Both the position numbers and the translations under genes were made by a program. This document shows, in pieces, positions 30,501 through 39,200 of a DNA stretch of 64,000 nucleotides (its first letter is position 1; the number at the start of each line of letters is the position of its first letter). Location: the NCBI RefSeq assembly GCF_026167665.1, contig NZ_CP098740.1, positions 3,286,001-3,350,000 on the forward strand. Direction: 5' to 3'. The DNA is from Streptomyces drozdowiczii (GTDB taxonomy: Bacteria > Actinomycetota > Actinomycetes > Streptomycetales > Streptomycetaceae). The notes beneath the pieces are model-generated. The model ran no database searches and was not told where the DNA came from. It saw only the letters and a list, made by a program, of their open reading frames with translations.

Positions 30501-30601
30501 GGTGCAGCCTCCGCGCCGGCGGAGGGAGGCACGAACGCCGCCCCGATCCCCAGCGCCGCGATCATCGCTACAGCACTTCTCACGGCCGTACGGCGTCTCA
30601 A
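27563..30601 (-). CDS. Large secreted FG-GAP/VCBS repeat protein
   Basis: A 1012-residue protein with a signal peptide (RRRTAVRSAVAMIAALGIGA, cleaved near PSAGAEA). The first 600 residues are propeller-like repeats rich in DG and GT turns; then an FlgD-like Ig segment (VRTLAGGEVRGLVKAGWDGK) and C-terminal FG-GAP repeats (SPGDMSGDGRADLLGR, GDLDGDGKGDLVARD, GDLNGDGRADLLARD). Each repeat is linked by IGYGWQGY/WTMYD elements. The start is TTG 30601 with AGGAGG 8 bases upstream, which is better than later in-frame codons. The stop lies about 50 bases before the second, shorter paralogue, so the two are probably cotranscribed. The function is unknown. Confidence 0.85.
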   Translation of the reverse strand: MRRRTAVRSAVAMIAALGIGAAFVPPSAGAEAAPPAGLVIPAEQNQNPNAGRLVGAGATGYLWGQAGEGYNWTSYADGSTRAVPVPDKQRVAAVAGTDVVTFTGLVSPVQRDMRTGQEWSLPIPSGWRYAGTYGATVVTTATTEGKPGLRQLSWENGQVVETPVAGLPDGARSLYVQEHGSADGVFVEATVNSRRVVYRLDGSGLHPTALLDSWVAPGGQRVVQRFGNTGTYRVWDLTDLSKPAHEITLTDGGDEKLLGVVGDEVLYTRPSATGGDTATDHTVLAVPVTGGPERVVLDRAAAIPVVEPDGTMLLGRASGSQDATSSVYALRAGAEGRVTTAKVADVAAIATVVEGMSMAQGRLHTVDRIPFGQARLRRTDVSPSGGPTAGPRVDRGLFNQYAGCDWDWCEEVQSTGDGRLAYQGINGTGLSVLDESASLPARKVNDQPTYQQPHDTMQASGRYTVARIPGPSSEDHSPRLQVIDLDSGKPVYTGPAQNAYMPAFAIDGSTLWVEGASQGVVQALDVRTGENVRSVDVGDCDLTDLRANGTDLYWECATGTSGVYGTVTKKSVRLPAHGDAMLGDGYVGWEKDGVLSVTDVRGTTGTHVVGRPANPAQGEGWTVDRFGGPLAFADTDGRVHVVPSGVTASALSVRDVDAAASVNVASAPWSPRWWLSKPASSWQLTLRNAATGTTVRTLAGGEVRGLVKAGWDGKDAGGRFAANGAYSWTLTAKPADGRGAALTASGTVKVSGAAAVARDYVGNDGYGDLLAFTSAGQADWRAGTGTGAGRVEDKVSGTGWTGGNTVTAAVPFEDISGDRCNDVLVRTKAGELRAYKPGCGAALKPTTPYTKIGTGWNMFDALTSPGDMSGDGRADLLGRTPAGDLYFYQGKGNGLFEPRVKIGYGWQGYLLAGMGDLDGDGKGDLVARDRSGDVWRYPATGKGTLGTRTKIGYGWTMYDTMVGSGDLNGDGRADLLARDTSGVLWSYRGDGKGALAARTKVGGSWQMYKNLF

Positions 30602-30784
30602 GACGAGCCCCTCCTGGGTGCTTCAAGAGCATGAGGAGGACGCGGCAGCATGTGCCGCGGTCTGTGCGAAGTGAAAGCCCCCCGGCCCCAACCCCCATGC
30701 GATTCAGGTGACATTAACAGCAGCCGCGCATGCACCGGTAGCCAGATTCGAACTCGTTCAAAGAACAATGCCGCGAACAAACGA

Positions 30785-30817
30785 AAGCGGGCCCGTCCTC
30801 GAAGGACGGGCCCGCTT
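30785..30817 (-). terminator. Terminator of the DEAD-box helicase gene
   Basis: A perfect 15-base inverted repeat (AAGCGGGCCCGTCCT) with a 3-base loop sits 25 bases past the helicase stop. On the minus strand the stem is followed by TTCG. Confidence 0.8.
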
Positions 30818-30842
30818 CATCAGGTCAGAGACCTACGGTCGA

Positions 30843-32933
30843 TCAGCCGTTGCGCTTCCAGCGCGGCTTGTCGTCGCGGCGGCCGAAGGAGCCGGTGCTG
30901 GTGCCGGTCGAACGGTGGTCGTCGCGGCGGCCGTTCGGGCGGTCGCCGCCGGAGCGGAAGCCGCCCGACGGACGGTCGTCACGGCGGTCGCGGTTGAACG
31001 GACGGTCGCCGCCGCCGGAGCGGAAGCCACCCGAGGGGCGGTCGTCACGGCGCTGGAAGCCACCGCGGTCGTCACGGCGCTCGAAGGAGCGGCCGCCGCG
31101 GTCGTCCCGGCGGTCGCCGCCGGAGCGGAAGCCACCGGACGGACGGTCGTCACGACGGTCGCGGTTGAACGAAGGACGGTCGTCACGGCGCTCGAAGGGA
31201 CGGCCGCCGCGGTCGTCCCGGCGGTCGCGGTTGAACGACGGGCGCTCGTCGCGACGGTCGTTGCCCCGGTAGCCGCCCGACGGGCGGTCGTCGCGGCGGA
31301 ACGGACGGTCGCCCCGGTCGCCCCGGTCGTCGCGGCGGTCGTTGCCCCGGTAGCCACCGCGGTTGTCGCGGCGCTCGTAGTTGCCCCGCTCGTCGCGGCG
31401 GTCCTCGCGCACGGCCGGCTGCTCCGGCACGGAGGCGGCGGCAGCCGCGAGGGCGGCCTCGGCCTCGGCGGTGACCTCGGCCACGGCGGCCTCGGGGTCG
31501 TCGCCGCGCTCACGGGCGGCACGCGCCACCAGGCGGTCGGCCTCCTCGCGGAGCTCGACGGCGCGGCGCTGGGCGCGCTCCAGCTGCTTGGTCAGCTCGG
31601 CGGCCTCGCGCTCGGCCTGCTTCGCGGCGTTGTTCGCGGAGTCGGCCTGGACCTCGGTGAGCGAACGGGCGCCGGTGATCTCGGCGACCTCCGGCTCGAA
31701 GACGCCCGCGCCCTGCACGATGTGGCGCGAGGCGTCGACGCCCGCGTCCTCCATCAGGCGGAAGATCTGGCGGCGCTGGTGCGGCAGGGCCAGCGAGACG
31801 ACCACACCGGACTTGCCGGCCCGGGCGGTACGGCCCGAGCGGTGCAGGTAGTCCTTGTGGTCACCGGCCGGGTCCACGTTCAGGACCAGGTCGATGCCGT
31901 CGACGTGGATACCGCGCGCGGCGACGTCGGTCGCGACGAGCGCGTTGACGTAACCCTTCTTGAAGTCCTCCAGGACCCGGGTGCGCGCGCCCTGCGTCAT
32001 GCCGCCGTGCAGCGCGTCCGCCTTGACGCCCGCGTCGACGAGCTGCTCGGCGATGCGGTCGGCGCCCAGCTGGGTGCGGACGAAGATGATCGTGCGGCCC
32101 TTGCGGGCGGCGATCGCGGAGGTGACCGGCGCCTTGTCCTTCGGCTTCACGACGAGGACGTGGTGCGACATCGTCGAGACGTTGCCCTGGGCGGAGTCGA
32201 CCTCGTGGGTGACCGGGTTGCTCAGGTAGCGCTTGACCAGCGTGCCGATCTCGTTCTCCATGGTGGCGGAGAAGAGCATGCGCTGGCCGCCCTCGGGGAT
32301 CTGGTCCAGCAGCTCGGTGACCTCGGGCAGGAAGCCCAGGTCGGACATCTGGTCGGCCTCGTCGAGGACGGCGACCTGGACGTTCTCCAGCGAGCACGCG
32401 CCGCGGTTGATGATGTCGCGCAGCCGGCCCGGGGTGGCGACGAGGATGTCGACGCCGCGCTCCAGCGCGTAGATCTGGTTGCCCATCGACGTACCGCCGC
32501 AGACGACCTTCATCTTCAGGCCGAGCACGTCGCCGTACGGCTGAAGCGCGTCCGCGACCTGCATCGCGAGCTCACGGGTCGGGGTGAGGATGATCGCGCG
32601 GGGCTTCTTCTTCTCGGTGTGGCCGTCCGCCAGGGCGGAGAGGGTCGGCAGACCGAAGGAGAGGGTCTTGCCGGAGCCGGTACGGCCACGGCCGAGGATG
32701 TCCTTGCCGGCCAGGGCGTCCGGGATGGTCGCCGCCTGGATCGGGAAGGGCGTGGTCACACCGTTCTGCGCGAGCTTGCGGACGATGCCCTCGGGCAGGC
32801 CCAGGTCGGCGAAGGTGACGGTCGGCTCGGAAGCCTCGGCGGTCTCGGCCACGACGGCCTCGGCGACAGCGGTGAGCTCGTCGTTCTCGACGTTCTCGGG
32901 CATGACGGTGTGGTCAGAACTGGAAATTGACAT
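30843..32933 (-). CDS. DEAD-box ATP-dependent RNA helicase with RGG-like tail
   Basis: A 696-residue RNA helicase. Motifs in order: Q motif (GVTTPFPIQAATIPDAL), Walker A GRGRTGSGKT, PTRELA, ATPGRL, VLDEADQM, SAT (LFSATMENEI), and the helicase C motifs ATDVAARGIHVDG and YLHRSGRTARAGK. After the core comes a Glu/Ala-rich linker and about 190 residues of tandem RRDDRPSGG/FNRDRRDD units, an RGG/RDD-rich RNA-binding tail. Such helicases unwind structured mRNA and help ribosome assembly, often in the cold. ATG 32933 is used. The repeats make this DNA prone to recombination or misassembly. Confidence 0.93.
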   Translation of the reverse strand: MSISSSDHTVMPENVENDELTAVAEAVVAETAEASEPTVTFADLGLPEGIVRKLAQNGVTTPFPIQAATIPDALAGKDILGRGRTGSGKTLSFGLPTLSALADGHTEKKKPRAIILTPTRELAMQVADALQPYGDVLGLKMKVVCGGTSMGNQIYALERGVDILVATPGRLRDIINRGACSLENVQVAVLDEADQMSDLGFLPEVTELLDQIPEGGQRMLFSATMENEIGTLVKRYLSNPVTHEVDSAQGNVSTMSHHVLVVKPKDKAPVTSAIAARKGRTIIFVRTQLGADRIAEQLVDAGVKADALHGGMTQGARTRVLEDFKKGYVNALVATDVAARGIHVDGIDLVLNVDPAGDHKDYLHRSGRTARAGKSGVVVSLALPHQRRQIFRLMEDAGVDASRHIVQGAGVFEPEVAEITGARSLTEVQADSANNAAKQAEREAAELTKQLERAQRRAVELREEADRLVARAARERGDDPEAAVAEVTAEAEAALAAAAASVPEQPAVREDRRDERGNYERRDNRGGYRGNDRRDDRGDRGDRPFRRDDRPSGGYRGNDRRDERPSFNRDRRDDRGGRPFERRDDRPSFNRDRRDDRPSGGFRSGGDRRDDRGGRSFERRDDRGGFQRRDDRPSGGFRSGGGDRPFNRDRRDDRPSGGFRSGGDRPNGRRDDHRSTGTSTGSFGRRDDKPRWKRNG
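30897..31400. repeat. Tandem degenerate repeats in the helicase tail
   Basis: Repeated units around CGGTCGTCACGGCG and GCCACCCGACGGACGGTCGT encode the RDDRPSGG repeats of the helicase tail. They are low-complexity but stay in frame. Confidence 0.75.
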
Positions 32934-33143
32934 GCGAAATGCGAAACCTTCCGGAGTCTCGGCACGCGCCCATAACTCCGTGATTTCGCAATGTCGACCG
33001 CCTCAATGCGGTCCAGCCACGGCAAGGGAGAGTACGCGCCACACGGCGCTCTTCTGTGTCGGCGCCGGGCAATGGGATCAAACGATCTACCACCATACGC
33101 ACTCCCACCCCCATCGCGCAAGCCGCCCCCTTCCGCCCTCCCC

Positions 33144-33728
33144 TCAGGCCGGTCCCACCTGGGGTGATGCCTCCGGCGTACGCAGCTCCGCCACCTCGTC
33201 CGGCCACCCCAGGGCGTCGGTACGGAACTGAGCGGCCGGAGACGCCGAGGGCGCCGGAGGCGCGGGCTCCGAGGGCTCCGGCTCGGGCTCCTGCGGGTCC
33301 GGCGGCGCGGGCGTGTCCGCCGGGTCCTGCGGACCGGGTACGGGATCGGGGTCGGCCGGCGCCGAGGGCTCCGGCGGCGCGGACTCGGCCGGCCCCGCCG
33401 GTACGGAGGGACGGGCGGGTCGGTTCCGGCCGGCCCCCTTCTCCGCCCCGCCCGCCCCGTCGGCGGCCGGCGCGCTCCCGGAGGGCGACGCGGATGCGCT
33501 CGCCCCGGCACCCCGGCGCTCCGACTGCGCACCGGCGCCGCCGTACCGGGAGTGCCCGGTCCCCGTCACCGTGGAGCCGTTCGGCTCGACCGCGGTGCCC
33601 TTCGGCGCGGCGGACCGCGAGGGCGCCGGTTCCGCCCCGTCGGAGCCGACGCTCATACAGCCGGTGGACGTGGCGAGCGTGACAGCGGTGACCGCTGCCC
33701 AGCGGACGGGGGCGGGGAACTGGCGCAC
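33144..33728 (-). CDS. Pro/Glu-rich lipoprotein
   Basis: A 194-residue exported protein. The N-terminus (VRQFPAPVRWAAVTAVTLAT) with lipobox STGC at about residue 24 marks it as a lipoprotein. The rest is low in complexity: Gly/Ser/Ala-rich and then a Pro/Glu/Asp stretch (PQEPEPEPSEPAPPAPS), with no folded domain recognised; it ends in FRTDALGWPDEVAELRTPE. GTG 33728 has GGAGG 7 bases upstream. It is followed by the helicase on the same strand but far from it in sequence. Possibly a wall-spanning spacer protein. Confidence 0.65.
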   Translation of the reverse strand: MRQFPAPVRWAAVTAVTLATSTGCMSVGSDGAEPAPSRSAAPKGTAVEPNGSTVTGTGHSRYGGAGAQSERRGAGASASASPSGSAPAADGAGGAEKGAGRNRPARPSVPAGPAESAPPEPSAPADPDPVPGPQDPADTPAPPDPQEPEPEPSEPAPPAPSASPAAQFRTDALGWPDEVAELRTPEASPQVGPA

Positions 33729-33863
33729 GGGGGCACCTCCGGGGACGCGAGAAGGACGGGGCCTGACATGAACGAGCCGGGTGCGTTGTGCCCAACTCCC
33801 TTGACCCCGCCCGGGACACGCCCGCCGGGCCGACACCTTTCCCACGGGCGCCCCGCACCCGGC

Positions 33864-34214
33864 TCACCCGTAGCCGAGCGCGTGCAGCCTCTCGTCGTCG
33901 ATGCCGAAGTGGTGGGCGATCTCGTGGACGACGGTGATCTCCGTCTCGGCCACCACGTCCTCGCGCGTCTCGCACATCCGCAGCGTCGGACCCCGGTAGA
34001 TCGTGATCCGGTCCGGCAGCACGCCCGCGTACCACTCACCGCGCTCGGTCAGCGGCGTGCCCTCGTAGAGCCCGAGCAGCTCCGGGTCGTCGGACTCCGG
34101 CTCGTCCTCGACGAAGACCGCGACGTTGTCCATCAGCCGGGTCAGCTCCGGCGGAATCCGGTCCAGTGCCTCGGCGACCAGTTCCTCGAACGCTTCCCGC
34201 GTCATCTCCAGCAC
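33864..34214 (-). CDS. Minimal zinc metallopeptidase family protein
   Basis: A 116-residue protein of the widespread actinobacterial minimal metallopeptidase family. The zinc motif is VVHEIAHHFGIDDERLHALG, so the two His and Glu residues (HEIAH) and the third ligand region are intact. Conserved text before it includes RIPPELTRLMDNVAVFVED and LPDRITIYRGPTLR. The start VLEMTREAFEEL (GTG 34214) matches the family. The protein has no signal peptide, so it is cytosolic. Substrate unknown. Confidence 0.82.
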   Translation of the reverse strand: MLEMTREAFEELVAEALDRIPPELTRLMDNVAVFVEDEPESDDPELLGLYEGTPLTERGEWYAGVLPDRITIYRGPTLRMCETREDVVAETEITVVHEIAHHFGIDDERLHALGYG

Positions 34215-34299
34215 CCGGCCATTGTCCCGTACCGCCACCCGGCCCGCCCAGGCCCCGCACCCGGGCATACCCGCACGGCGACTGGGGCAGGGGCACCCA

Positions 34300-35805
34300 A
34301 TGGCCCGCGCCCGACTCCCCTTCCGCCGCCCGATACCCCGCCGCGCCACCGAGGGACCCTTCGCCGCCTCCCGCCCGTTCGGCATGGTCGTCGTGGTGCT
34401 GTTCGGCGCCTGGCTCGGGCTGCTCGCGGTGGGCAGCGTCCGGACGACCGTGGGGCCGATGGACACGACGATGACCCTGCGGCCCTCGCTCAGCGGCGGC
34501 ACCAAGATCAACGTCTCCCCGCTCGGCGCCCTGGAGCTGGACTCGCACCACGCCCCGGTCCGCCTCGACGTGGACGTGGACCGGCTCGACCCGGTCCGCT
34601 CCCAGGCCCTGGTCCAGCACCCCGAACGGCTGGCCGGGCTGGAGGACGAGGTCACGTCGGACGTCACGTCGGGCACCCGAGAGCTGGCCCTGCGCTCCTG
34701 CGTGGCGGTGGTGACCGGGGCGACGGCGCTGGGCCTCGCGGTCTACCGCCGGCCGCGCCGGGCCCTGGCCGCCGGGGGCCTGGCCCTCGCGCTGCTGGCC
34801 GCGTCCGGCGTCGGCGCGTACGCCACCTGGAACCCGAAGTCGGTCCTGGAGCCCAAGTTCTCCGGGCTGCTCTCCAGCGCTCCTTCGGTCGTCGGCGACG
34901 CCCGCTCGATCGTCAGCGACTTCGACGTCTACCAGCAGGAACTGGCCCGCCTGGTCACCAACGTCACCAAGCTGTACGACGCCACCTCGACGCTCCCCGT
35001 CTACAGCCCGGACCCGGCGACCCTGCGCGTCCTGCACGTCTCGGACGTCCATCTGAACCCGGCCGCGTGGCACATCATCGGCTCGCTCGTGGAGCAGTAC
35101 GACATCGACGTGATCATCGACTCCGGCGACACGATGGACCACGGCACCGCCGTCGAGAACAGCTTCCTGGACCCCATCGCCGACCTCGGCGCCCCCTATG
35201 TCTGGGTGCGCGGGAACCACGACTCCCCGGTGACGCAGAAGTACCTGTCCGACAAGAAGCGCTTCCCGAACGTCCACGTCCTGGACCAGGGCCGGGCCGT
35301 GACCGTCGGCGGGCTGCGGGTCGCCGGGATCGGGGACCCGCAGTTCACCCCGGACCGGACGGGCCCCGAGCAGGCGGCGGACGTCCAGAGCGTGGCCGGT
35401 CGCACGCTCGCCGCCGCCCTGCGCGAGCAGCAGCGGTCCGGCACCCCCGTCGACATCGCCGTCGCCCATGAGCCGGAGGCGGTGAAGGAGACGGACGGCG
35501 AGGTGCCGCTGGCGCTGGCGGGCCATGTGCACCACCGGCAGAACGAGGTCCTGAAGGGCGGCACCCGGCTGATGATCGAGGGCTCCACGGGCGGCGGCGG
35601 GCTGCGGGCCGTCCAGAACAAGAAGCCGGAACAGGTGCTCGCGTCGGTGCTCTACCTGGACCGCTCCACCCGCCGCCTGCAAGCCTGGGACGAGATCACC
35701 CTGGGCGGTCTCGGACTGACGACGGCCGAGGTCAGCCGCCATCTGCCGGAGCGGAAGCCCGCCCTCACGAGCCCGTCCCCGACCGGCCCCACCCCGTCCC
35801 CGTAA
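34300..35805 (+). CDS. Membrane-anchored metallophosphoesterase
   Basis: A 501-residue protein with two N-terminal hydrophobic regions (MVVVVLFGAWLGLLAVGSV; CVAVVTGATALGLAVY, then AAGGLALALLAASGVGAYA) flanking an outer segment, and a C-terminal calcineurin-like phosphoesterase domain. The metal ligands are VLHVSDVHLNP, IDSGDTMDHG, VWVRGNHDS and ALAGHVHHRQNE. ATG 34300 follows GGGGCA. The gene overlaps none of its neighbours and sits divergent to the mini-metallopeptidase. The substrate could be a phospholipid or nucleotide; not known. Confidence 0.86.
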   Translation: MARARLPFRRPIPRRATEGPFAASRPFGMVVVVLFGAWLGLLAVGSVRTTVGPMDTTMTLRPSLSGGTKINVSPLGALELDSHHAPVRLDVDVDRLDPVRSQALVQHPERLAGLEDEVTSDVTSGTRELALRSCVAVVTGATALGLAVYRRPRRALAAGGLALALLAASGVGAYATWNPKSVLEPKFSGLLSSAPSVVGDARSIVSDFDVYQQELARLVTNVTKLYDATSTLPVYSPDPATLRVLHVSDVHLNPAAWHIIGSLVEQYDIDVIIDSGDTMDHGTAVENSFLDPIADLGAPYVWVRGNHDSPVTQKYLSDKKRFPNVHVLDQGRAVTVGGLRVAGIGDPQFTPDRTGPEQAADVQSVAGRTLAAALREQQRSGTPVDIAVAHEPEAVKETDGEVPLALAGHVHHRQNEVLKGGTRLMIEGSTGGGGLRAVQNKKPEQVLASVLYLDRSTRRLQAWDEITLGGLGLTTAEVSRHLPERKPALTSPSPTGPTPSP

Positions 35806-35885
35806 ACCGTTTTGGCGAACGCCCCCGGCATCCCATATGCTTCTCACGTCCCCGACGCGCTGCAAGGCGCGCAGGTGGGCCCTTA

Positions 35886-35958
35886 GCCCTCATCGTCTAG
35901 TGGCCCAGGACGCCGCCCTTTCAAGGCGGTAGCACGGGTTCGAATCCCGTTGGGGGCA
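35886..35958 (+). tRNA. tRNA-Glu (TTC)
   Basis: A cloverleaf with anticodon TTC in loop CTTTCAA, acceptor GCCCTCA paired with TGGGGGC, and discriminator A. It is the first gene of a three-tRNA array. Confidence 0.95.
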
Positions 35959-35968
35959 CGCTTGAACG

Positions 35969-35990
35969 TGTGCGAGACTTGTCTCGCACA
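35969..35990. repeat. Perfect short hairpin between tRNA-Glu and tRNA-Asp
   Basis: A 10-base perfect inverted repeat (TGTGCGAGAC) with a two-base loop lies in the tRNA spacer. It may be a processing signal or a terminator. Confidence 0.6.
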
Positions 35991-35996
35991 TTGCTT

Positions 35997-36071
35997 GGTC
36001 CTGTGGAGCAGTTAGGAGTGCTCGCCACCCTGTCAAGGTGGAGGCCGCGGGTTCAAATCCCGTCAGGACCG
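35997..36071 (+). tRNA. tRNA-Asp (GTC), first copy
   Basis: A cloverleaf with anticodon GTC in loop CTGTCAA, acceptor GGTCCTG paired with CAGGACC, and discriminator G. An identical 75-base copy lies at 40299-40373. Confidence 0.95.
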
Positions 36072-36076
36072 CTGAG

Positions 36077-36090
36077 GTTTCACGTGAAAC
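36077..36090. promoter_or_regulatory. parS: parS chromosome partition site (in a tRNA spacer)
   Basis: An exact GTTTCACGTGAAAC palindrome lies between tRNA-Asp and tRNA-Phe, the second perfect parS match in this window. Bound ParB would sit inside the tRNA transcription unit. Confidence 0.87.
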
Positions 36091-36095
36091 CTTGT

Positions 36096-36169
36096 GGCTG
36101 GGTAGCTCAGTTGGTACGAGCGATCGCCTGAAAAGCGATAGGTCGCCGGTTCGATCCCGGCCCCAGCCA
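36096..36169 (+). tRNA. tRNA-Phe (GAA)
   Basis: A cloverleaf with anticodon GAA in loop CTGAAAA, acceptor GGCTGGG paired with CCCAGCC, and discriminator A. Confidence 0.95.
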
Positions 36170-36174
36170 CTTCC

Positions 36175-36205
36175 CGAAGACCCCGTCCATCGGACGGGGT
36201 CTTCG
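36175..36205 (+). terminator. Terminator of the tRNA array
   Basis: A perfect 14-base inverted repeat (CGAAGACCCCGTCC) with a 3-base loop begins six bases after tRNA-Phe. Confidence 0.85.
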
Positions 36206-36272
36206 CCGTTCCGGACGGCCGCCCGAAATGGGTTCGCCCTTCGTCCGGCCCGGGTGAGATCCTGGGATCCGT

Positions 36273-39200
36273 ATGTCTACTTCCTTCGCCGATCTCCAGT
36301 CCCGGCTCGCGCAGCTCTCGCTCCGCGACGCGAACCGGCTCGGCCGCCGCCTCGAAGGCGCCCGCCGCATCCGCAAGCCCGAGGCCCAGCGGGCCGTGCT
36401 GGACGAGATCGCCGCCCAGGCGGACAAGTCAGCCGGGCGGCTCGAACAGCGGGCCGGCCGGATGCCCGCCCTCTCGTACCCCGAACAGCTTCCGGTCAGC
36501 CAGAAGAAGGACGAGATCCTGGAGGCGATACGCGACCACCAGGTCGTGATCGTCGCCGGTGAGACCGGCTCCGGCAAGACCACCCAGATCCCCAAGATCT
36601 GCATGGAGCTGGGCCGGGGCCTCCGGGGCATGATCGGGCACACCCAGCCGCGCCGGATCGCCGCGCGCACGGTGGCCGAGCGGATCGCCGACGAGTTGAA
36701 GACACCGCTCGGCGAGACCGTCGGCTGGAAGGTCCGCTTCACCGACCAGGTGAACCCGGACGCGACCTTCGTCAAGCTGATGACGGACGGCATCCTGCTC
36801 GCCGAGATCCAGACGGACCGCGAGCTGCTCGCCTACGACACGATCATCATCGACGAGGCCCACGAGCGGTCCCTGAACATCGACTTCCTGCTCGGCTATC
36901 TGGCCCGGCTGCTGCCCAGGCGCCCCGATCTGAAGGTCGTCGTCACCTCCGCGACCATCGACCCGGAACGCTTCTCGCGCCATTTCGGCGACGCCCCGAT
37001 CATCGAGGTCAGCGGGCGTACGTACCCGGTCGAGGTGCGCTACCGACCGTTGCTCGAAGAAGACGGCGACGACGCCGACCGGGACCAGATCACCGCGATC
37101 TGCGACGCCGTGGACGAGCTCCAGGGCGAGGGCCCCGGCGACGTCCTGGTCTTCCTCTCCGGCGAGCGCGAGATCCGCGACACCGCTGACGCGCTCGGCA
37201 AACGGAACCTGCGCAACACCGAGGTACTCCCCCTCTACGCGCGCCTGTCGCACGCCGAGCAGCACCGGGTGTTCCAGCGCCACACCGGCCGCAGGATCGT
37301 GCTGGCCACCAACGTCGCCGAGACCTCGCTGACCGTCCCGGGCATCAAGTACGTGATCGACCCGGGCACCGCCCGCATCTCCCGCTACAGCCACCGCACC
37401 AAGGTGCAGCGGCTGCCGATCGAGCGGATCTCGCAGGCCAGCGCCAACCAGCGCAAGGGCCGCTGCGGCCGCACCTCGGACGGCATCTGCATCCGGCTGT
37501 ACTCCGAGGACGACTTCCTGACCCGCCCGGAGTTCACCGACGCGGAGATCCTGCGGACGAACCTGGCCTCCGTCATCCTCCAGATGACCGCCGCCGGCCT
37601 CGGTGACATCGAGAAGTTCCCCTTCATCGACCCGCCGGACCACCGCAACATCCGCGACGGCGTGCAGCTCCTCCAGGAGCTCGGCGCGCTCGACCCCGCG
37701 GAGAAGGACCCGAAGAAGCGGCTCACCCCGCTCGGCCGCAAGCTCTCGCAGCTGCCGGTGGACCCGCGCCTGGCCCGTATGGTCGTGGAGGCCGACCGCA
37801 ACGGCTGCGTACGCGAGGTCATGGTCATCGCCGCCGCGCTCTCCATCCAGGACCCGCGCGAGCGGCCCTCCGACAAGCAGACGCAGGCCGACCAGCAGCA
37901 CGCCCGGTTCAAGGACGAGACCTCCGACTTCCTGGCCTTCCTGAACCTGTGGCGCTACATCCGCGAGCAGCAGAAGGAGCGCGGCTCCTCCAGCTTCCGC
38001 CGGATGTGCAAGCAGGAGTATCTGAACTTCCTCCGCATCCGCGAGTGGCAGGACATCTACGCCCAGCTGCGGTCCGTCGCCAAGCAGATGGGCATCGAGC
38101 TCAACGAAGAGGACGCCCCCGAGCAGTCGGTGCACACCTCGCTGCTCGCCGGTCTGCTGTCGCACATCGGTCTCAAGGACACCGAGAAGAACGAGTACCT
38201 GGGCGCTCGCAGCGCCAAGTTCGCGATCTTCCCCGGTTCCGCGCTGTTCAAGAAGCAGCCGCGGTTCGTGATGTCGGCGGAGCTGGTGGAGACGTCCCGG
38301 CTCTGGGCGCGGGTCAACGCCAAGGTCGAGCCGGAGTGGATCGAGCCGCTGGCCCAGCATCTGCTGAAGCGCACCTACAGCGAGCCGCACTGGGAGAAGG
38401 ACCAGGCCGCGGTGATGGCGTACGAGCGGGTCACGCTGTACGGCGTGCCGATCGTCGCCCAGCGCAAGATCAATTTCGGCCGGATCGACCAGGAGACCTC
38501 GCGGGACCTCTTCATCCGCAACGCCCTGGTCGAGGGCGACTGGCGCACGCACCACCAGTTCTTCCACGACAACCGCAAACTGCTCGGCGAGGTCGAGGAG
38601 CTGGAGCACCGCGCCCGGCGCCGCGACATCCTCGTGGACGACGAGACGCTGTTCGACTTCTACGACCAGCGCATCCCCGAACACATCGTCTCCGGCGCCC
38701 ACTTCGACTCCTGGTGGAAGCACAAGCGGCGCGACGAGCCGGACGCGCTCGACTTCGAGCGCTCGATGCTCATCAACGAGAAGGCCGGGGCCGTCACCAA
38801 GGACGACTACCCGGACTCCTGGCGGCAGGGGAAGCTCAAGTTCCGGGTGACCTATCAGTTCGAGCCGGGCGCGGACGCCGACGGGGTGACCGTCCACATT
38901 CCGCTCCAGGTGCTGAACCAGGTCACGTCGGAGGGCTTCGACTGGCAGATCCCGGGCCTGCGCGAGGAGGTCGTCACCGAGCTGATCCGCTCGCTGCCGA
39001 AGCCGATCCGCCGGCACTACGTGCCCGCGCCGAACTACGCGGACAAGTTCCTGGACCGGGCCGTGCCCCTCCAGGAGCCGCTGCCGGTGACGCTGGCCCG
39101 GGAGCTCCAGCGGATGGTGGGGGTCCCGGTCACCGCGGACGACTTCGACCTGAGCCGGGTCCCGGACCACCTCAAGATCACCTTCCGGATCGTGGACGAG

